Assembly: GCA_938009115.1 (NCBI GenBank)
Contig: CALLHZ010000043.1
Coordinates: 1 to 35,438 of the forward strand
Direction of reading: 5' to 3'
DNA from: an uncultured Clostridia bacterium
GTDB taxonomy: Bacteria; Bacillota; Clostridia; Peptostreptococcales; Anaerovoracaceae
Length of the DNA stretch: 35,438 bases
A model generated the notes under the pieces. That model saw only the letters and a program-made list of their open reading frames with translations, was not told the origin of the DNA and ran no database searches. The translations under genes were made by a program, and so were the position numbers. Shown piece after piece: positions 22,141 through 30,774 of this stretch; the first letter of the stretch is position 1; each line of letters opens with the position of its first letter.

Positions 22141-22199
22141 GATTCCCCTTTTGTATGATGTGATCATGTCCGGACGCTTTCCCCCGAAGAGCGCCCTCT

Positions 22200-22934
22200 C
22201 TACAAACCCCGGATCGGTATCCTCCGGGTCATCAGTCCGTTGATGGTCCCCAGCCCCGCCGTAACGAGCAGGAACACCAGGAGCAGATTCCAGGAGCTTG
22301 ATGCCGCAAAGCGATAGACTGCCGTGATGGGCGCGCTGAAGTGCATCCAGAGAAACGGCATCCCTCCGAAAAAGAGAAGCGGAAGCGCCACCGCGACAAT
22401 GACTTGCAGCATTTTATTGAGCTTGTAAAACATCAGCGAGAAAAACATGCCGGCCATATAAGCCATCGCCAGGAACCCCAGGTACAGGAAAAAGGTTTCC
22501 ATATGCTGCCACAAGGTCAGCGAAGGCGCGTCCTTCGCATACATCATGCTGTAAAGCTCACCGATCTTGACATTTGCCATGTTTCTTGTGATCGCAGTGG
22601 CCAGTGCCTGGAAAACTTGTCCGCCTATCGCAAGCAGCGCAGCAAGCTCCAGGGCTGAGATCCACTGTGCCAAAAATGTGGTGCGGCGACCCACGCCGTT
22701 TTGTATAAAAAAGCGAAGGTCTTCACGAATGCTGCAGATCCCGATCACCAGCATCATGATCCAGGCGCCCACGGTGTAGCCGGAAAAAGTCACATAAGAA
22801 TCACTCCCCTCCGAGGCTGTGACCCTGGCGATGCTGATCACGCCGGCCAGGACGATCAGCAGAATGACGAAATAAATGCCGGCGCTTTTCAGCGCATGAT
22901 CCGACTTATACTTAATTACCGCACGAAGCTTCAT
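22200..22934 (-). CDS. ABC transporter permease-like membrane protein
   Basis: A 244-residue integral membrane protein with about six hydrophobic segments: near 18-37, 54-70, 93-112, 146-168, 172-192 and 215-234. It is a permease of the ABC-2/YtrC-like kind by context, since it is cotranscribed with an ATP-binding subunit and a YtrA-type GntR regulator. The substrate cannot be told; related systems respond to cell-wall antibiotics or export small molecules. The ATG at 22934 overlaps the end of the ATPase gene by 23 bases, with AAGGAGGAGC upstream. Sequence identity to known permeases is not evident by eye. Confidence 0.75.
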   Translation of the reverse strand: MKLRAVIKYKSDHALKSAGIYFVILLIVLAGVISIARVTASEGSDSYVTFSGYTVGAWIMMLVIGICSIREDLRFFIQNGVGRRTTFLAQWISALELAALLAIGGQVFQALATAITRNMANVKIGELYSMMYAKDAPSLTLWQHMETFFLYLGFLAMAYMAGMFFSLMFYKLNKMLQVIVAVALPLLFFGGMPFLWMHFSAPITAVYRFAASSSWNLLLVFLLVTAGLGTINGLMTRRIPIRGL

Positions 22935-23793
22935 TCTTATGCTCCTCCTTGTCCATCAAGGCTATAAAGTAGTCCTGCAAAGTGGCCTTCTGCTTTTCCA
23001 GTCCTTCGGGGAGCGCTGAGATTTCATCCGCGCTCTCCACAAGCACACTGGACAATCCGCCTATAGCACTGGTTTTGACAACGCGCATTCCCCGGGTAAA
23101 GGCTTCCACTTTATCTTTGGATCCGCTGATGCTCCAGCACCCCTTCAGAAGTTCCTCTGCCGGGGCGTCCTTGATGATAGATCCGTCCCGTATCACGATG
23201 GCATGGCCAATGATATGCGCCACTTCCTGGATCAGATGGGTGGAGATCACGATCGTACAGGGGGCCTCGGCATACTTTTCGATCAAGGCTTTGTAAAACA
23301 TGTCACGGTGACGGGCATCCAAGCCAAGGACCGGCTCGTCGAGGAGCAGATACGGCGTGTTGACACACAAGGCCAGGATCATCCTGAAAATCGACGCATA
23401 GCCGGTAGAAAGCTTGGTGATCTTTTTTCTCGTATCCAGCCCGAACTGGCGTGACAGTTCCAGGGCTTTCTCCAGATCGAACTGAGGATAGAAAAGACCG
23501 GTCTTTTCGAAGGCCTTGAAAACCTTCATATCTTCCGGATAGTAGTTTTCCTCCCCCATCATATAGATCTTCCCCAGAACCTCGTCCCGGTCCGCCACAG
23601 ACTCCCCGTCGATGCAGACCGATCCGCTGTCCGGAAACAGGCGGTTTGTGATAACGTTGAAAAGCGTTGTCTTCCCCGCGCCGTTATTTCCCAGCAACCC
23701 GTAGAGTCCCTGCTCCTTCAGTTCAAGATCCACCTCCGACAACGCGCAGGTGTCTCCGAATTTTTTAGTCACCTTACTGATTTCGATCCCCAT
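22912..23793 (-). CDS. ABC transporter ATP-binding protein (YtrB-like)
   Basis: A 293-residue ABC ATPase with Walker A GNNGAGKTT (35-43), the signature region LSTGYASIFR in place of LSGGQ, Walker B YLLLDEPVLGLD, and the switch histidine in STHLIQE. The altered signature is usual in the YtrB/GntR-linked group. A C-terminal extension of about 80 residues follows the ATPase core. The start at 23793 (ATG, within the 3' end of the GntR gene, overlap 20 bases) has AGAGGGATC upstream. It works with the permease encoded next. Substrate unknown. Confidence 0.88.
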   Translation of the reverse strand: MGIEISKVTKKFGDTCALSEVDLELKEQGLYGLLGNNGAGKTTLFNVITNRLFPDSGSVCIDGESVADRDEVLGKIYMMGEENYYPEDMKVFKAFEKTGLFYPQFDLEKALELSRQFGLDTRKKITKLSTGYASIFRMILALCVNTPYLLLDEPVLGLDARHRDMFYKALIEKYAEAPCTIVISTHLIQEVAHIIGHAIVIRDGSIIKDAPAEELLKGCWSISGSKDKVEAFTRGMRVVKTSAIGGLSSVLVESADEISALPEGLEKQKATLQDYFIALMDKEEHKNEASCGN

Positions 23794-24160
23794 GTTCTCT
23801 GATCCCTCTTTCTGTCATTTCCATCAATTCCCCGGAGCCGATCTCCAGACGCCTGGCCTCCCGTATCATGGGCTGTATGTAGTCCCGGTAAAACCCTTCT
23901 TTCCTGCGTCCGATCAGCTGCTGCCGGGCGCCGGACGCCACAAACATGCCCAGCCCTCGTTTCTTATACAGCAATCCTTCCTCCACCAGAATATTGACCC
24001 CTTTTAGCGCGGTTGCCGGATTGATGTTGAACGCAACCGAAAATTCCGTGATCGAAGGAACCTGAGAGTCCTCCGGATAGGCGCCGCTCACGATGTCGTC
24101 CTTGAGCATCTCTGCGATCTGCAGAAAGATCGGACGTTCTTCATTCAGATAACGGATCAA
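23774..24160 (-). CDS. GntR-family transcriptional regulator, YtrA type
   Basis: A 128-residue regulator with an N-terminal winged helix-turn-helix (about 1-75: PIFLQIAEMLKDDIVSGAY, VPSITEFSVAFNINPATALKG, KKRGLGMFV) and only a short C-terminal dimerisation region. This is the YtrA layout, which regulates the ABC transporter encoded with it. The start codon at 24160 is ATG or a near alternative with GGGGTGAAGG before it. An imperfect 22-base inverted repeat just upstream suggests autorepression. Confidence 0.87.
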   Translation of the reverse strand: MIRYLNEERPIFLQIAEMLKDDIVSGAYPEDSQVPSITEFSVAFNINPATALKGVNILVEEGLLYKKRGLGMFVASGARQQLIGRRKEGFYRDYIQPMIREARRLEIGSGELMEMTERGIREHGDRNQ

Positions 24161-24187
24161 ACCTTCACCCCATCCCTTTGTTTGTTG

Positions 24188-24209
24188 GTTAGTTGGTTTA
24201 CTAATTAAC
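24188..24209. promoter_or_regulatory. Probable operator of the GntR/ABC operon
   Basis: On the minus strand GTTAATTAGT and ACCAACTAAC form an inverted repeat (8 of 10 positions paired) with a 2-base centre. It lies just after the expected transcription start, where a bound YtrA-type repressor would block the operon. The spacing suits GntR-family dimers. Binding is inferred. Confidence 0.5.
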
Positions 24210-24218
24210 TATAGATGC

Positions 24219-24247
24219 AATATACGCCTGCTTGATTGCCTTGTCAA
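24219..24247 (-). promoter_or_regulatory. Promoter of the GntR/ABC operon
   Basis: A perfect TTGACA (24247-24242), 17-base spacer and TATATT (24224-24219) on the minus strand. The leader of about 52 bases contains the inverted repeat at 24188-24209. Confidence 0.78.
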
Positions 24248-24259
24248 GAGGTATCGCAT

Positions 24260-24290
24260 AAAAAAATGCACCCGCCTCAAAGGCGGGTGC
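24260..24290 (-). terminator. Terminator after ppdK
   Basis: A 10-base perfect stem (24268-24277 with 24281-24290), a 3-base loop, and seven T on the minus strand. It ends the long phoH-ppdK transcription unit and lies just before the GntR promoter. Confidence 0.88.
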
Positions 24291-24328
24291 TGGTATTGTT
24301 TCGATCATTCCACGCAGAGCGGGGTCAC

Positions 24329-26965
24329 TTACACAGTCCTGGGCTGCTTCAGCTGTGCCTGGGCCGCCGCCAGCCGGGCGATGGGCACCCGGAAGGGCGA
24401 GCAGGACACGTAGTCCAGTCCGACATTGTGGCAGAATGTAACGGAGGAGGGATCGCCGCCATGTTCGCCGCAGATCCCAAGATGCAGGGAAGGATTGGCT
24501 TTTTTGCCTAATTTCACTGCCATATCCACCAGTTTTCCGACGCCGTCCACGTCCAGCTTTTCAAAGGGATCGGATTCATAGATCTTGTTTTCATAATATG
24601 CGTCCAGGAAGTTTCCGGCATCGTCTCTGGAGAATCCGAAAGCCATCTGGGTAAGGTCGTTGGTCCCGAAGGAGAAGAAATCGGATTCCATGGCGATCTC
24701 GTCGGCAGTCAGCGCAGCTCTTGGAATTTCGATCATCGTGCCGACTTCATATTTCAATTCGATACCGGCTTTGGCGATGATCTCATCGGCAGTCTTCACA
24801 ACGATCGCTTTGACAAAAGCCAGCTCTTTTCGTTCACCGATCAAGGGGATCATGATCTCCGGCACCATTATCCACTCCGGATGACGTTTCTGCACATTGA
24901 TGGCAGCCTCGATGACGGCCTGAGTCTGCATCCTTGCGATCTCAGGATAGGTAACAGCCAAACGGCAGCCTCTGTGTCCCATCATGGGGTTGAACTCGTG
25001 GAGGGAGCTGATCACTTCTTTGATTTCGTTCACCGGCAGCGCCATCTCTTTGGAGAGGGCCAGGATGTCATCCTCGTCGGTGGGCAGGAACTCGTGAAGA
25101 GGCGGATCCAGATAGCGGATCGTGACAGGGAAGCCCTTCATAGCCTCATAGATCCCTTCAAAGTCCTTGCGCTGCATGGGCAGCAGCTTGGCCAGGGCCT
25201 TTTCTCTCTGCTCCGTGGTTCTTGAAAGGATCATCTCGCGCATGGCTGCGATCCGGCTGGCTTCGAAGAACATGTGCTCCGTTCTGCAAAGACCGATCCC
25301 TTCGGCGCCGAACTCCACGGCCTTGGCAGCATCCTCGGGCGTATCGGCATTCGTGCGAACCTTGATGAAACGCGCTTCGTCGGCCCACTTCATCAGCCTG
25401 TCGAAGTCGCCGGAGATCGTAGCTTCCACTGTGTCGATGGCCTGGCCGTAGATCTTTCCTGTAGAACCGTCCAGCGAAATATAATCCCCTTCTTTGTATT
25501 CCTTTCCGCCAAGGCGGAATTTCTTTTCCTTTTCGCTGATCACGATTTCACCGCAGCCTGCGACACAGCAGGTGCCCATTCCCCGGGCCACGACGGCGGC
25601 ATGGGATGTCATCCCGCCCCTGGCCGTCAGAATGCCTTTGGCATAATGCATTCCCTCGATGTCTTCGGGGGAAGTCTCCAACCGGACCAGGATCACGGCA
25701 GCGCCTTTTTTGACCGTCCATTCCGTCGCCGCTTCGGCGGTAAAGACTACCTGGCCGCAGGCGGCGCCCGGAGAGGCAGGCAGACCTTCGCCGATCACTT
25801 CGGCCTTTTTAAGCGCGTTGGGATCAAACTGGGGATGCAGCAGCGCGTCCAGCTGCTTGGGATCGATCATCAGGACAGCTTCTTTCTCGGTGATCATCCC
25901 CTCGTCCACCATGTCCGTGGCGACCTTCAGGGCTGCCGCGGCAGTCCTTTTCCCGTTCCGTGTCTGGAGCATGAAGAGCTTGCCGTCTTCGATGGTAAAC
26001 TCCATATCCTGCATGTCTTTATAATGAGCTTCCAGCTTGTAGACAATGTCGTGGAATTCCTGGTAGACCTTCGGATTTGTTTCCTTCAGCTGCTGGATGG
26101 GCTGAGGTGTCCGGATCCCGGCTACCACGTCTTCCCCCTGGGCATTCATCAGGAACTCGCCGTAAAGCTGCTTTTCTCCCGTGGCCGGGCTTCTGGAAAA
26201 GGCGACGCCTGTTCCGGAGTTGTCGCCGGTGTTGCCGAAAACCATTTCCTGGACGTTGACGGCAGTCCCCCAGGAGGATGGGATATCATTGATACGCCTA
26301 TAGTAGATGGCTCTTGGATTGTTCCAGGAGCGGAAAACTGCTTCAATGGCCCCCATCAGTTGAATGATGGGATCCGTGGGAAAGTCCTGACCCACTTTTT
26401 CTTTGTACGCCTCTTTAAATTGCTCCGACAGCTGCCGCAGATCGTCGGCAGTCAATTCGGTGTCCAATTTAACGCCCCGGCTGCTTTTCATGTGATCGAT
26501 AAGCTCTTCGAAGTGCTCCTTGCCGGTTTCCATGACCACATCGGAATACATTTGGATAAAGCGACGATAAGAATCGTAGGCAAAACGGGGATTTTCCGTC
26601 TTCTTGATGAGGGTATCCACAACCTGCTCGTTCAGGCCGAGATTCAGGATCGTATCCATCATGCCGGGCATGGAAGCCCGGGCGCCGGAGCGCACCGATA
26701 CCAGCAGGGGATTGCTGGCGTCTCCGAACTTCTTTCCGGTCTGCTCCTCAAGCTTGCTCACATAATCCATGATTTCGGCACGAAGTTCCGAAGAGATCTG
26801 CTGTCCGTCCTTATAGTATTGTGTGCAGGCTTCCGTCGTGATGGTAAAACCCCGGGGAACAGGCATGCCCAGATTGGTCATTTCCGCAAGGTTTGCGCCT
26901 TTTCCGCCCAGCAGCTCCTTCATGCTGCCTTTACCCTCTCGAAATAAATAGACGTACTTCATCAT
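24329..26965 (-). CDS. ppdK: Pyruvate, phosphate dikinase
   Basis: A 878-residue enzyme interconverting pyruvate, ATP and phosphate with phosphoenolpyruvate, AMP and pyrophosphate, common in clostridial glycolysis and gluconeogenesis. The N-terminal ATP-grasp region starts VYLFREGKGSMKELLGGKGANLAEM. The swivelling phosphohistidine domain has GGMTSHAAVVARGMG in the centre, and the C-terminal PEP/pyruvate barrel has LCRTEHMFF, GHRGCRL and the catalytic Cys in LGICGEHGGDP. Length matches the family (about 880). ATG codons at 26965 and 26962 are both close to AAAGGAGAAAG; the first is given. It follows glyS by 19 bases; no PPDK regulatory-protein gene is adjacent. Confidence 0.97.
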   Translation of the reverse strand: MMKYVYLFREGKGSMKELLGGKGANLAEMTNLGMPVPRGFTITTEACTQYYKDGQQISSELRAEIMDYVSKLEEQTGKKFGDASNPLLVSVRSGARASMPGMMDTILNLGLNEQVVDTLIKKTENPRFAYDSYRRFIQMYSDVVMETGKEHFEELIDHMKSSRGVKLDTELTADDLRQLSEQFKEAYKEKVGQDFPTDPIIQLMGAIEAVFRSWNNPRAIYYRRINDIPSSWGTAVNVQEMVFGNTGDNSGTGVAFSRSPATGEKQLYGEFLMNAQGEDVVAGIRTPQPIQQLKETNPKVYQEFHDIVYKLEAHYKDMQDMEFTIEDGKLFMLQTRNGKRTAAAALKVATDMVDEGMITEKEAVLMIDPKQLDALLHPQFDPNALKKAEVIGEGLPASPGAACGQVVFTAEAATEWTVKKGAAVILVRLETSPEDIEGMHYAKGILTARGGMTSHAAVVARGMGTCCVAGCGEIVISEKEKKFRLGGKEYKEGDYISLDGSTGKIYGQAIDTVEATISGDFDRLMKWADEARFIKVRTNADTPEDAAKAVEFGAEGIGLCRTEHMFFEASRIAAMREMILSRTTEQREKALAKLLPMQRKDFEGIYEAMKGFPVTIRYLDPPLHEFLPTDEDDILALSKEMALPVNEIKEVISSLHEFNPMMGHRGCRLAVTYPEIARMQTQAVIEAAINVQKRHPEWIMVPEIMIPLIGERKELAFVKAIVVKTADEIIAKAGIELKYEVGTMIEIPRAALTADEIAMESDFFSFGTNDLTQMAFGFSRDDAGNFLDAYYENKIYESDPFEKLDVDGVGKLVDMAVKLGKKANPSLHLGICGEHGGDPSSVTFCHNVGLDYVSCSPFRVPIARLAAAQAQLKQPRTV

Positions 26966-26984
26966 CGTTCTTTCTCCTTTCGTG

Positions 26985-28388
26985 CTAAAACTGCATCTTC
27001 TCCAGAATGTAGTCTTTGATTTGATCCAATGGCAAACGGATCTGCTCCATGGTATCCCTGTCCCGGATCGTTGCGCTTCCGTCCTCTTCCGTATCGAAGT
27101 CCACAGTGATGCAGAACGGAGTCCCGATCTCGTCCTGGCGGCGATAGCGCTTGCCGATGCTGCCCGGAACGTCGTAATCCACGGTAAAATGCCGGGACAG
27201 CTCTGCCCGCAGCTCCGCAGCCCGGTCTGCCTGCTTTTTGGTAAGCGGCAGCACGGCAGCCTTAAACGGCGCCAGCGCTGGATGGAATTTCATCACCACG
27301 CGGGTATCTTCGTTGCCGTTCACGTCGGCAACGGTCTCCTCGTGATAGGCATTGCAAAGGAACGCCAGGGTCACGCGATCGGCGCCCAGGGATGGCTCGA
27401 TGCAGTAGGGAATATATTTCTCGTTGGTAACGGGATCGGTATACTCCATATTCTGACCTGAATGCTGCTGGTGCTGCTTCAGATCGAAATCGGTACGGTC
27501 GGCGACGCCCCACAGCTCTCCCCAGCCAAAGGGAAACATGAATTCGAAATCCGTCGTGGCATTGCTGTAATGAGAAAGCTCTTCTTTGGTGTGATCCCGC
27601 AGGCGAAGCAGCTCAGGTTTCATCCCCAGATCGAGAAGGAATTTGTAGCAAAAGTCTTTCCAGTAGCGGAACCATTCAAGGTCGGTCCCCGGCTCGCAGA
27701 AGAACTCCAGCTCCATCTGCTCAAATTCGCGGATGCGGAAAATAAAGTTGCCAGGCGTGATCTCATTTCGGAACGATTTGCCGATCTGGGCGATGCCAAA
27801 GGGGATCTTTTTACGGGTGGTCCGCTGAACATTTTTGAAGTTCACAAAAATACCTTGCGCCGTCTCGGGACGCAGATAAAGCTCGGCTTTGGAATCCTCC
27901 GTAACCCCTTGAAATGTTTTGAACATCAGATTGAATTGCCGAATTCCCGTAAAATCCGATTTGCCGCATTCGGGACAAGGGATCCCCTGCGCCCGGATAT
28001 ACTCCTCCAGCTGCGGGTGGCTCCAGCCGTCGAGACCTTCGATAGCTGCGCCGGAGGCTCTCGCATGGTCTTCCACCAGCTTATCCGCCCGGAACCTTGC
28101 TTTGCAGGCCTTGCAGTCGATCAGCGGATCAGAGAACCCGCCCACGTGGCCGGAGGCCACCCAGGTCTGAGGGTTCATCAGGATCGCCGCATCCAGTCCC
28201 ACATTGTATTCGGACTCCTGCACGAATTTTTTCCACCAGGCTCGCTTGATATTATTTTTCAGTTCCACTCCCACGGGACCGTAATCCCATGAATTTGCAA
28301 GGCCTCCGTATATTTCGGAACCGGGATAGACAAAGCCCCGTCCTTTTGCCAGTGCGACAATGGTTTCCATCGAGAATTCCTGTTTCAT
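26985..28388 (-). CDS. glyS: Glycyl-tRNA synthetase, dimeric class II type
   Basis: This enzyme charges tRNA-Gly. At 467 residues it is the homodimeric (archaeal/eukaryotic-like) type found in many Gram-positives, not the alpha2-beta2 form. Motif 2 is SFRNEITPGNFIFRIREFEQ, motif 3 IEPSLGADRVTLAFL, and the C-terminal anticodon domain begins KFHPALAPFKAAVLPL. Zinc-type cysteines are in CKACKARF and CPECGKSDF. The start at 28388 (ATG, MKQEF) is 2 bases after the DUF4342 stop codon, with AGGAG about 11 bases upstream. No T-box leader is possible in that gap. Confidence 0.96.
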   Translation of the reverse strand: MKQEFSMETIVALAKGRGFVYPGSEIYGGLANSWDYGPVGVELKNNIKRAWWKKFVQESEYNVGLDAAILMNPQTWVASGHVGGFSDPLIDCKACKARFRADKLVEDHARASGAAIEGLDGWSHPQLEEYIRAQGIPCPECGKSDFTGIRQFNLMFKTFQGVTEDSKAELYLRPETAQGIFVNFKNVQRTTRKKIPFGIAQIGKSFRNEITPGNFIFRIREFEQMELEFFCEPGTDLEWFRYWKDFCYKFLLDLGMKPELLRLRDHTKEELSHYSNATTDFEFMFPFGWGELWGVADRTDFDLKQHQQHSGQNMEYTDPVTNEKYIPYCIEPSLGADRVTLAFLCNAYHEETVADVNGNEDTRVVMKFHPALAPFKAAVLPLTKKQADRAAELRAELSRHFTVDYDVPGSIGKRYRRQDEIGTPFCITVDFDTEEDGSATIRDRDTMEQIRLPLDQIKDYILEKMQF

Positions 28389-28390
28389 GC

Positions 28391-29092
28391 TTATTTGCTC
28401 TCCTGTTTTTCAGTTATATCTTCCACGGTTTCCGCAACCGTTTCCACCACATCGTCCACATCGCTCAGATCAAAGTCGCAAAATCCGTCCATATCTTCTT
28501 TTGAGGCTTTTTTCATGCGCTCTGCAGCCTTCTCTTTCATCGAGTCCATCACGTCGGCGCCTTTTTCCTTGGCGGCGGTCCAGGCTACCTGACCCTTCTC
28601 CTTGGCCACGTCCACAAGATCTTCGCTCTTGTCTTTCATTTCGTCCATGATCACGCCGCCTTTGGTTACAACAGTATCAAAGGTATCCGAGGCCTTCTCC
28701 GAAATGTTGATTACTTCGCCGTCGTCCTTTACCAGTTCGATGGTGCATTTTGTGCCAAATGCAGCGATCGTGGCTCCGACAGCGGCCCAGGGGAACAGCA
28801 CCGTTCCGATGATGCCGATGCTCACCGGAAGATTCAGCAGCACTTCGCCATCTTTTTTCTTGATGAGGATCTTGCTCACATTGCCTTTGCGGATCGCTTC
28901 CTTGATGGATTCCATCATGTCGGCGCCCTGTGCCCCGATCTTGCTCTTTCCGGCTTCATCGATATTTTCTTCGATCAGGATGATCGCATCCACCACATTG
29001 CCTTCGGTTTTTTCCAGCGCTTCCTTGGCTTCTTTGTATCCTACGCCGGTCCGGTCCTTGACCAGTTCGATCTTTTCCAATGAAATGTCCAT
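28391..29092 (-). CDS. DUF4342 protein with an N-terminal UBA-like domain
   Basis: A 233-residue protein of unknown function. Residues 1-43 (LEKIELVKDRTGVGYKEAKEAL) are a UBA/EF-Ts-like helical domain. Residues about 58-130 form the DUF4342 region, with a hydrophobic patch LPVSIGIIGTVLFPWAAVGATIAAF that could be a membrane hairpin. The rest (130-230) is a charged helical region with repeated DxMKxK and AKEKG units. It sits between recO and glyS, an arrangement I know from Clostridia. The ATG at 29092 follows AAAGGGGAAAAAG. The function should not be guessed beyond a possible membrane-associated helper. Confidence 0.8.
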   Translation of the reverse strand: MDISLEKIELVKDRTGVGYKEAKEALEKTEGNVVDAIILIEENIDEAGKSKIGAQGADMMESIKEAIRKGNVSKILIKKKDGEVLLNLPVSIGIIGTVLFPWAAVGATIAAFGTKCTIELVKDDGEVINISEKASDTFDTVVTKGGVIMDEMKDKSEDLVDVAKEKGQVAWTAAKEKGADVMDSMKEKAAERMKKASKEDMDGFCDFDLSDVDDVVETVAETVEDITEKQESK

Positions 29093-29128
29093 CTTTTTCC
29101 CCTTTCCTTCCTATGCCTGCAGCGCAGG

Positions 29129-29869
29129 CTATACGATCAGCGTTTCGCTCTTCAATTCTTCGATCCCCAGGTGATAAGCGACATAGCTCCTGAGAATATT
29201 TCTGATTATTTTTTCCAAGTCCTCACGCAGCGCCAGGCCTTGAAGGCTTTTCAATGGATTTTCCGTCAAATACCTGAATACATCGATTATATCCGCTGTG
29301 ACAGGGAAGATCAATGCGCGGTCCCCCTCCGGGACCTGGCTGCAACGGCCGCACAACAGTCCCCCGTCCTTGACGGAAAAAAGCTTCGTTTCCTGCTCGC
29401 CGCACCCGATGCACTTTGACAGTTCAGGCGCATTTCCGGCCCAAGCAATGGCCCGGCAAAGATATCCAAGCACCAGTGTCCCATAAGCCTGCTTCCGGTC
29501 TTCCATCATGGAAAGAAATTCCGTCAGCAGATCGAAAAGCCCCGGCGCAGGTTCCCCTTCTGCCAGCAGCTGGTCGGTAAACTCCAGCACATAAGAGGCC
29601 TGCAGGTATTTTTCCACGTCTTCCCCGATCCTGTAATAGCTGCGGAGGACCTCGGCTCCGTTGATATAATAATTCTCCTTGACTTTTGACAGTTCATACC
29701 GCCCATAGGTATAAGGGCGCAGGGCCAGGGCTGATTTGTTTTTCCCGGACTCGCTGATGGAGGTGCCCGCGCTGATCTTCCCGTATTTCCTGGAAAACAG
29801 AACGATCATCCGCCGTCCGTTTACGGTCTTGACCTGGCGCATGACCACCGCCGGAGAATCTGTATACAT
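29129..29869 (-). CDS. recO: DNA repair protein RecO
   Basis: A 246-residue RecO acting with RecF and RecR in loading RecA on gapped DNA. The N-terminal OB-fold covers MRQVKTVNGRRMIVLFSRKYGKISAG, and a zinc site of four cysteines is in CIGCGEQ and LLCGRC (about residues 150-176), with the conserved C-terminal helical domain. I chose the ATG at 29869, with AAAGGGTAGCG upstream, two bases beyond the era stop. The ORF extends upstream to 29941 only by overlap with era. Gene order era-recO is typical in this class. Confidence 0.93.
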   Translation of the reverse strand: MYTDSPAVVMRQVKTVNGRRMIVLFSRKYGKISAGTSISESGKNKSALALRPYTYGRYELSKVKENYYINGAEVLRSYYRIGEDVEKYLQASYVLEFTDQLLAEGEPAPGLFDLLTEFLSMMEDRKQAYGTLVLGYLCRAIAWAGNAPELSKCIGCGEQETKLFSVKDGGLLCGRCSQVPEGDRALIFPVTADIIDVFRYLTENPLKSLQGLALREDLEKIIRNILRSYVAYHLGIEELKSETLIV

Positions 29870-29871
29870 CG

Positions 29872-30774
29872 CTACCCTTTGTACCCGAAATTGGTAAGAT
29901 CCGTCTGACTGTCCCGCCAGTTTTCCCGAACCTTCACCCAAAGCTCCAGGTAGACTTTCGTTCCCAGCAGGGCTTCGAGCTCCAGTCTGGCGCTCTTCCC
30001 GATCCCCTTGAGCTTCTTGCCGTCTTTACCGATCAGGATGCCTTTATGAGATTTTTTTTCACAGTAGATAACAGCTCCGATATTCGTGATTTCCGGCGTC
30101 TCCTCGTACATTTCGATTTCGATGGCCACGCCGTGAGGCACCTCGTCATTCAGGTACATCAGCACTTTTTCCCGCACGATCTCGCTCACGAGGAAGCGTT
30201 CGGGATAATCGGTTACCATATCTGCCGGAAAGTACATGGGACCCTCCACCAGCATCTCTTCGATCGTATCCAGAAGCACATCCACGTTGTGCCCCAGCTT
30301 GGCCTGGGTGCCGATGATGGCGTCGAAGATATTCATGGACTCATACAGTTCGTACGTGCGCCGGAATGCTTCGGGACCCAGCTTGTCGATTTTGTTGATG
30401 ACCAGGATCTTATGGGTGCTGTTCTGGTTTAGCAGTTCCAGAATGTAATCGTCGCCGGAGCCTTGCCCGGCATATTCATCATCAACGAGAAAGAGGATCA
30501 CGTCAACTTCCCGAAGGGTATTGGTGGCCGCCTCTGTCATATAGCTGCCCAGCTTGTTCTTGGGTTTGTGGATCCCGGGGGTGTCGATAAACACCATCTG
30601 GCAGCCTTCGTCTTCGCTGTCCCCTTCGTCCCGGGTATAGATCCCCCGAATGGTGTTGCGGGTAGTCTGGGGCTTGTCGGTAGTGATGGCGATCTTTTCG
30701 CCCAGTATGGCATTGAGAAGCGTGGATTTACCTACGTTCGGTCTTCCTACGATCCCTATAAATCCGGTTTTCAT
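29872..30774 (-). CDS. era: GTPase Era
   Basis: This GTPase assists 16S rRNA maturation and 30S assembly. The 300-residue protein has G1 GRPNVGKS, G3 DTPGIHKP, G4 NKID, and a C-terminal KH domain (from about residue 200) containing GILIGKDGKKLKGIG. Length is as expected. The ATG at 30774 overlaps the cdd stop codon (ATGA). It lies in the phoH-ybeY-cdd-era-recO order, whose members share ribosome and RNA functions. Confidence 0.97.
   Translation of the reverse strand: MKTGFIGIVGRPNVGKSTLLNAILGEKIAITTDKPQTTRNTIRGIYTRDEGDSEDEGCQMVFIDTPGIHKPKNKLGSYMTEAATNTLREVDVILFLVDDEYAGQGSGDDYILELLNQNSTHKILVINKIDKLGPEAFRRTYELYESMNIFDAIIGTQAKLGHNVDVLLDTIEEMLVEGPMYFPADMVTDYPERFLVSEIVREKVLMYLNDEVPHGVAIEIEMYEETPEITNIGAVIYCEKKSHKGILIGKDGKKLKGIGKSARLELEALLGTKVYLELWVKVRENWRDSQTDLTNFGYKG

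Noticed and set aside
22141..22199. Possible small RNA or gene after the AraD-like gene
   Set aside because: Only short, weak hairpins and no ribosome site are visible beyond the terminator at 22102-22140.
24236..24511. Plus-strand short open frame over the ppdK terminator
   Set aside because: It crosses a strong terminator hairpin and the 3' end of ppdK, has no ribosome site, and its sequence shows no motif.
25274..26947. Long open frame on the plus strand opposite ppdK (557 codons)
   Set aside because: It is antisense to a full, well-conserved PPDK; the translation shows no recognisable domain and no ribosome site precedes it. High GC makes such shadow frames common.
28389..28390. T-box riboswitch in front of glyS
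   Set aside because: The gap to the preceding stop codon is two bases, so there is no room for a T-box.
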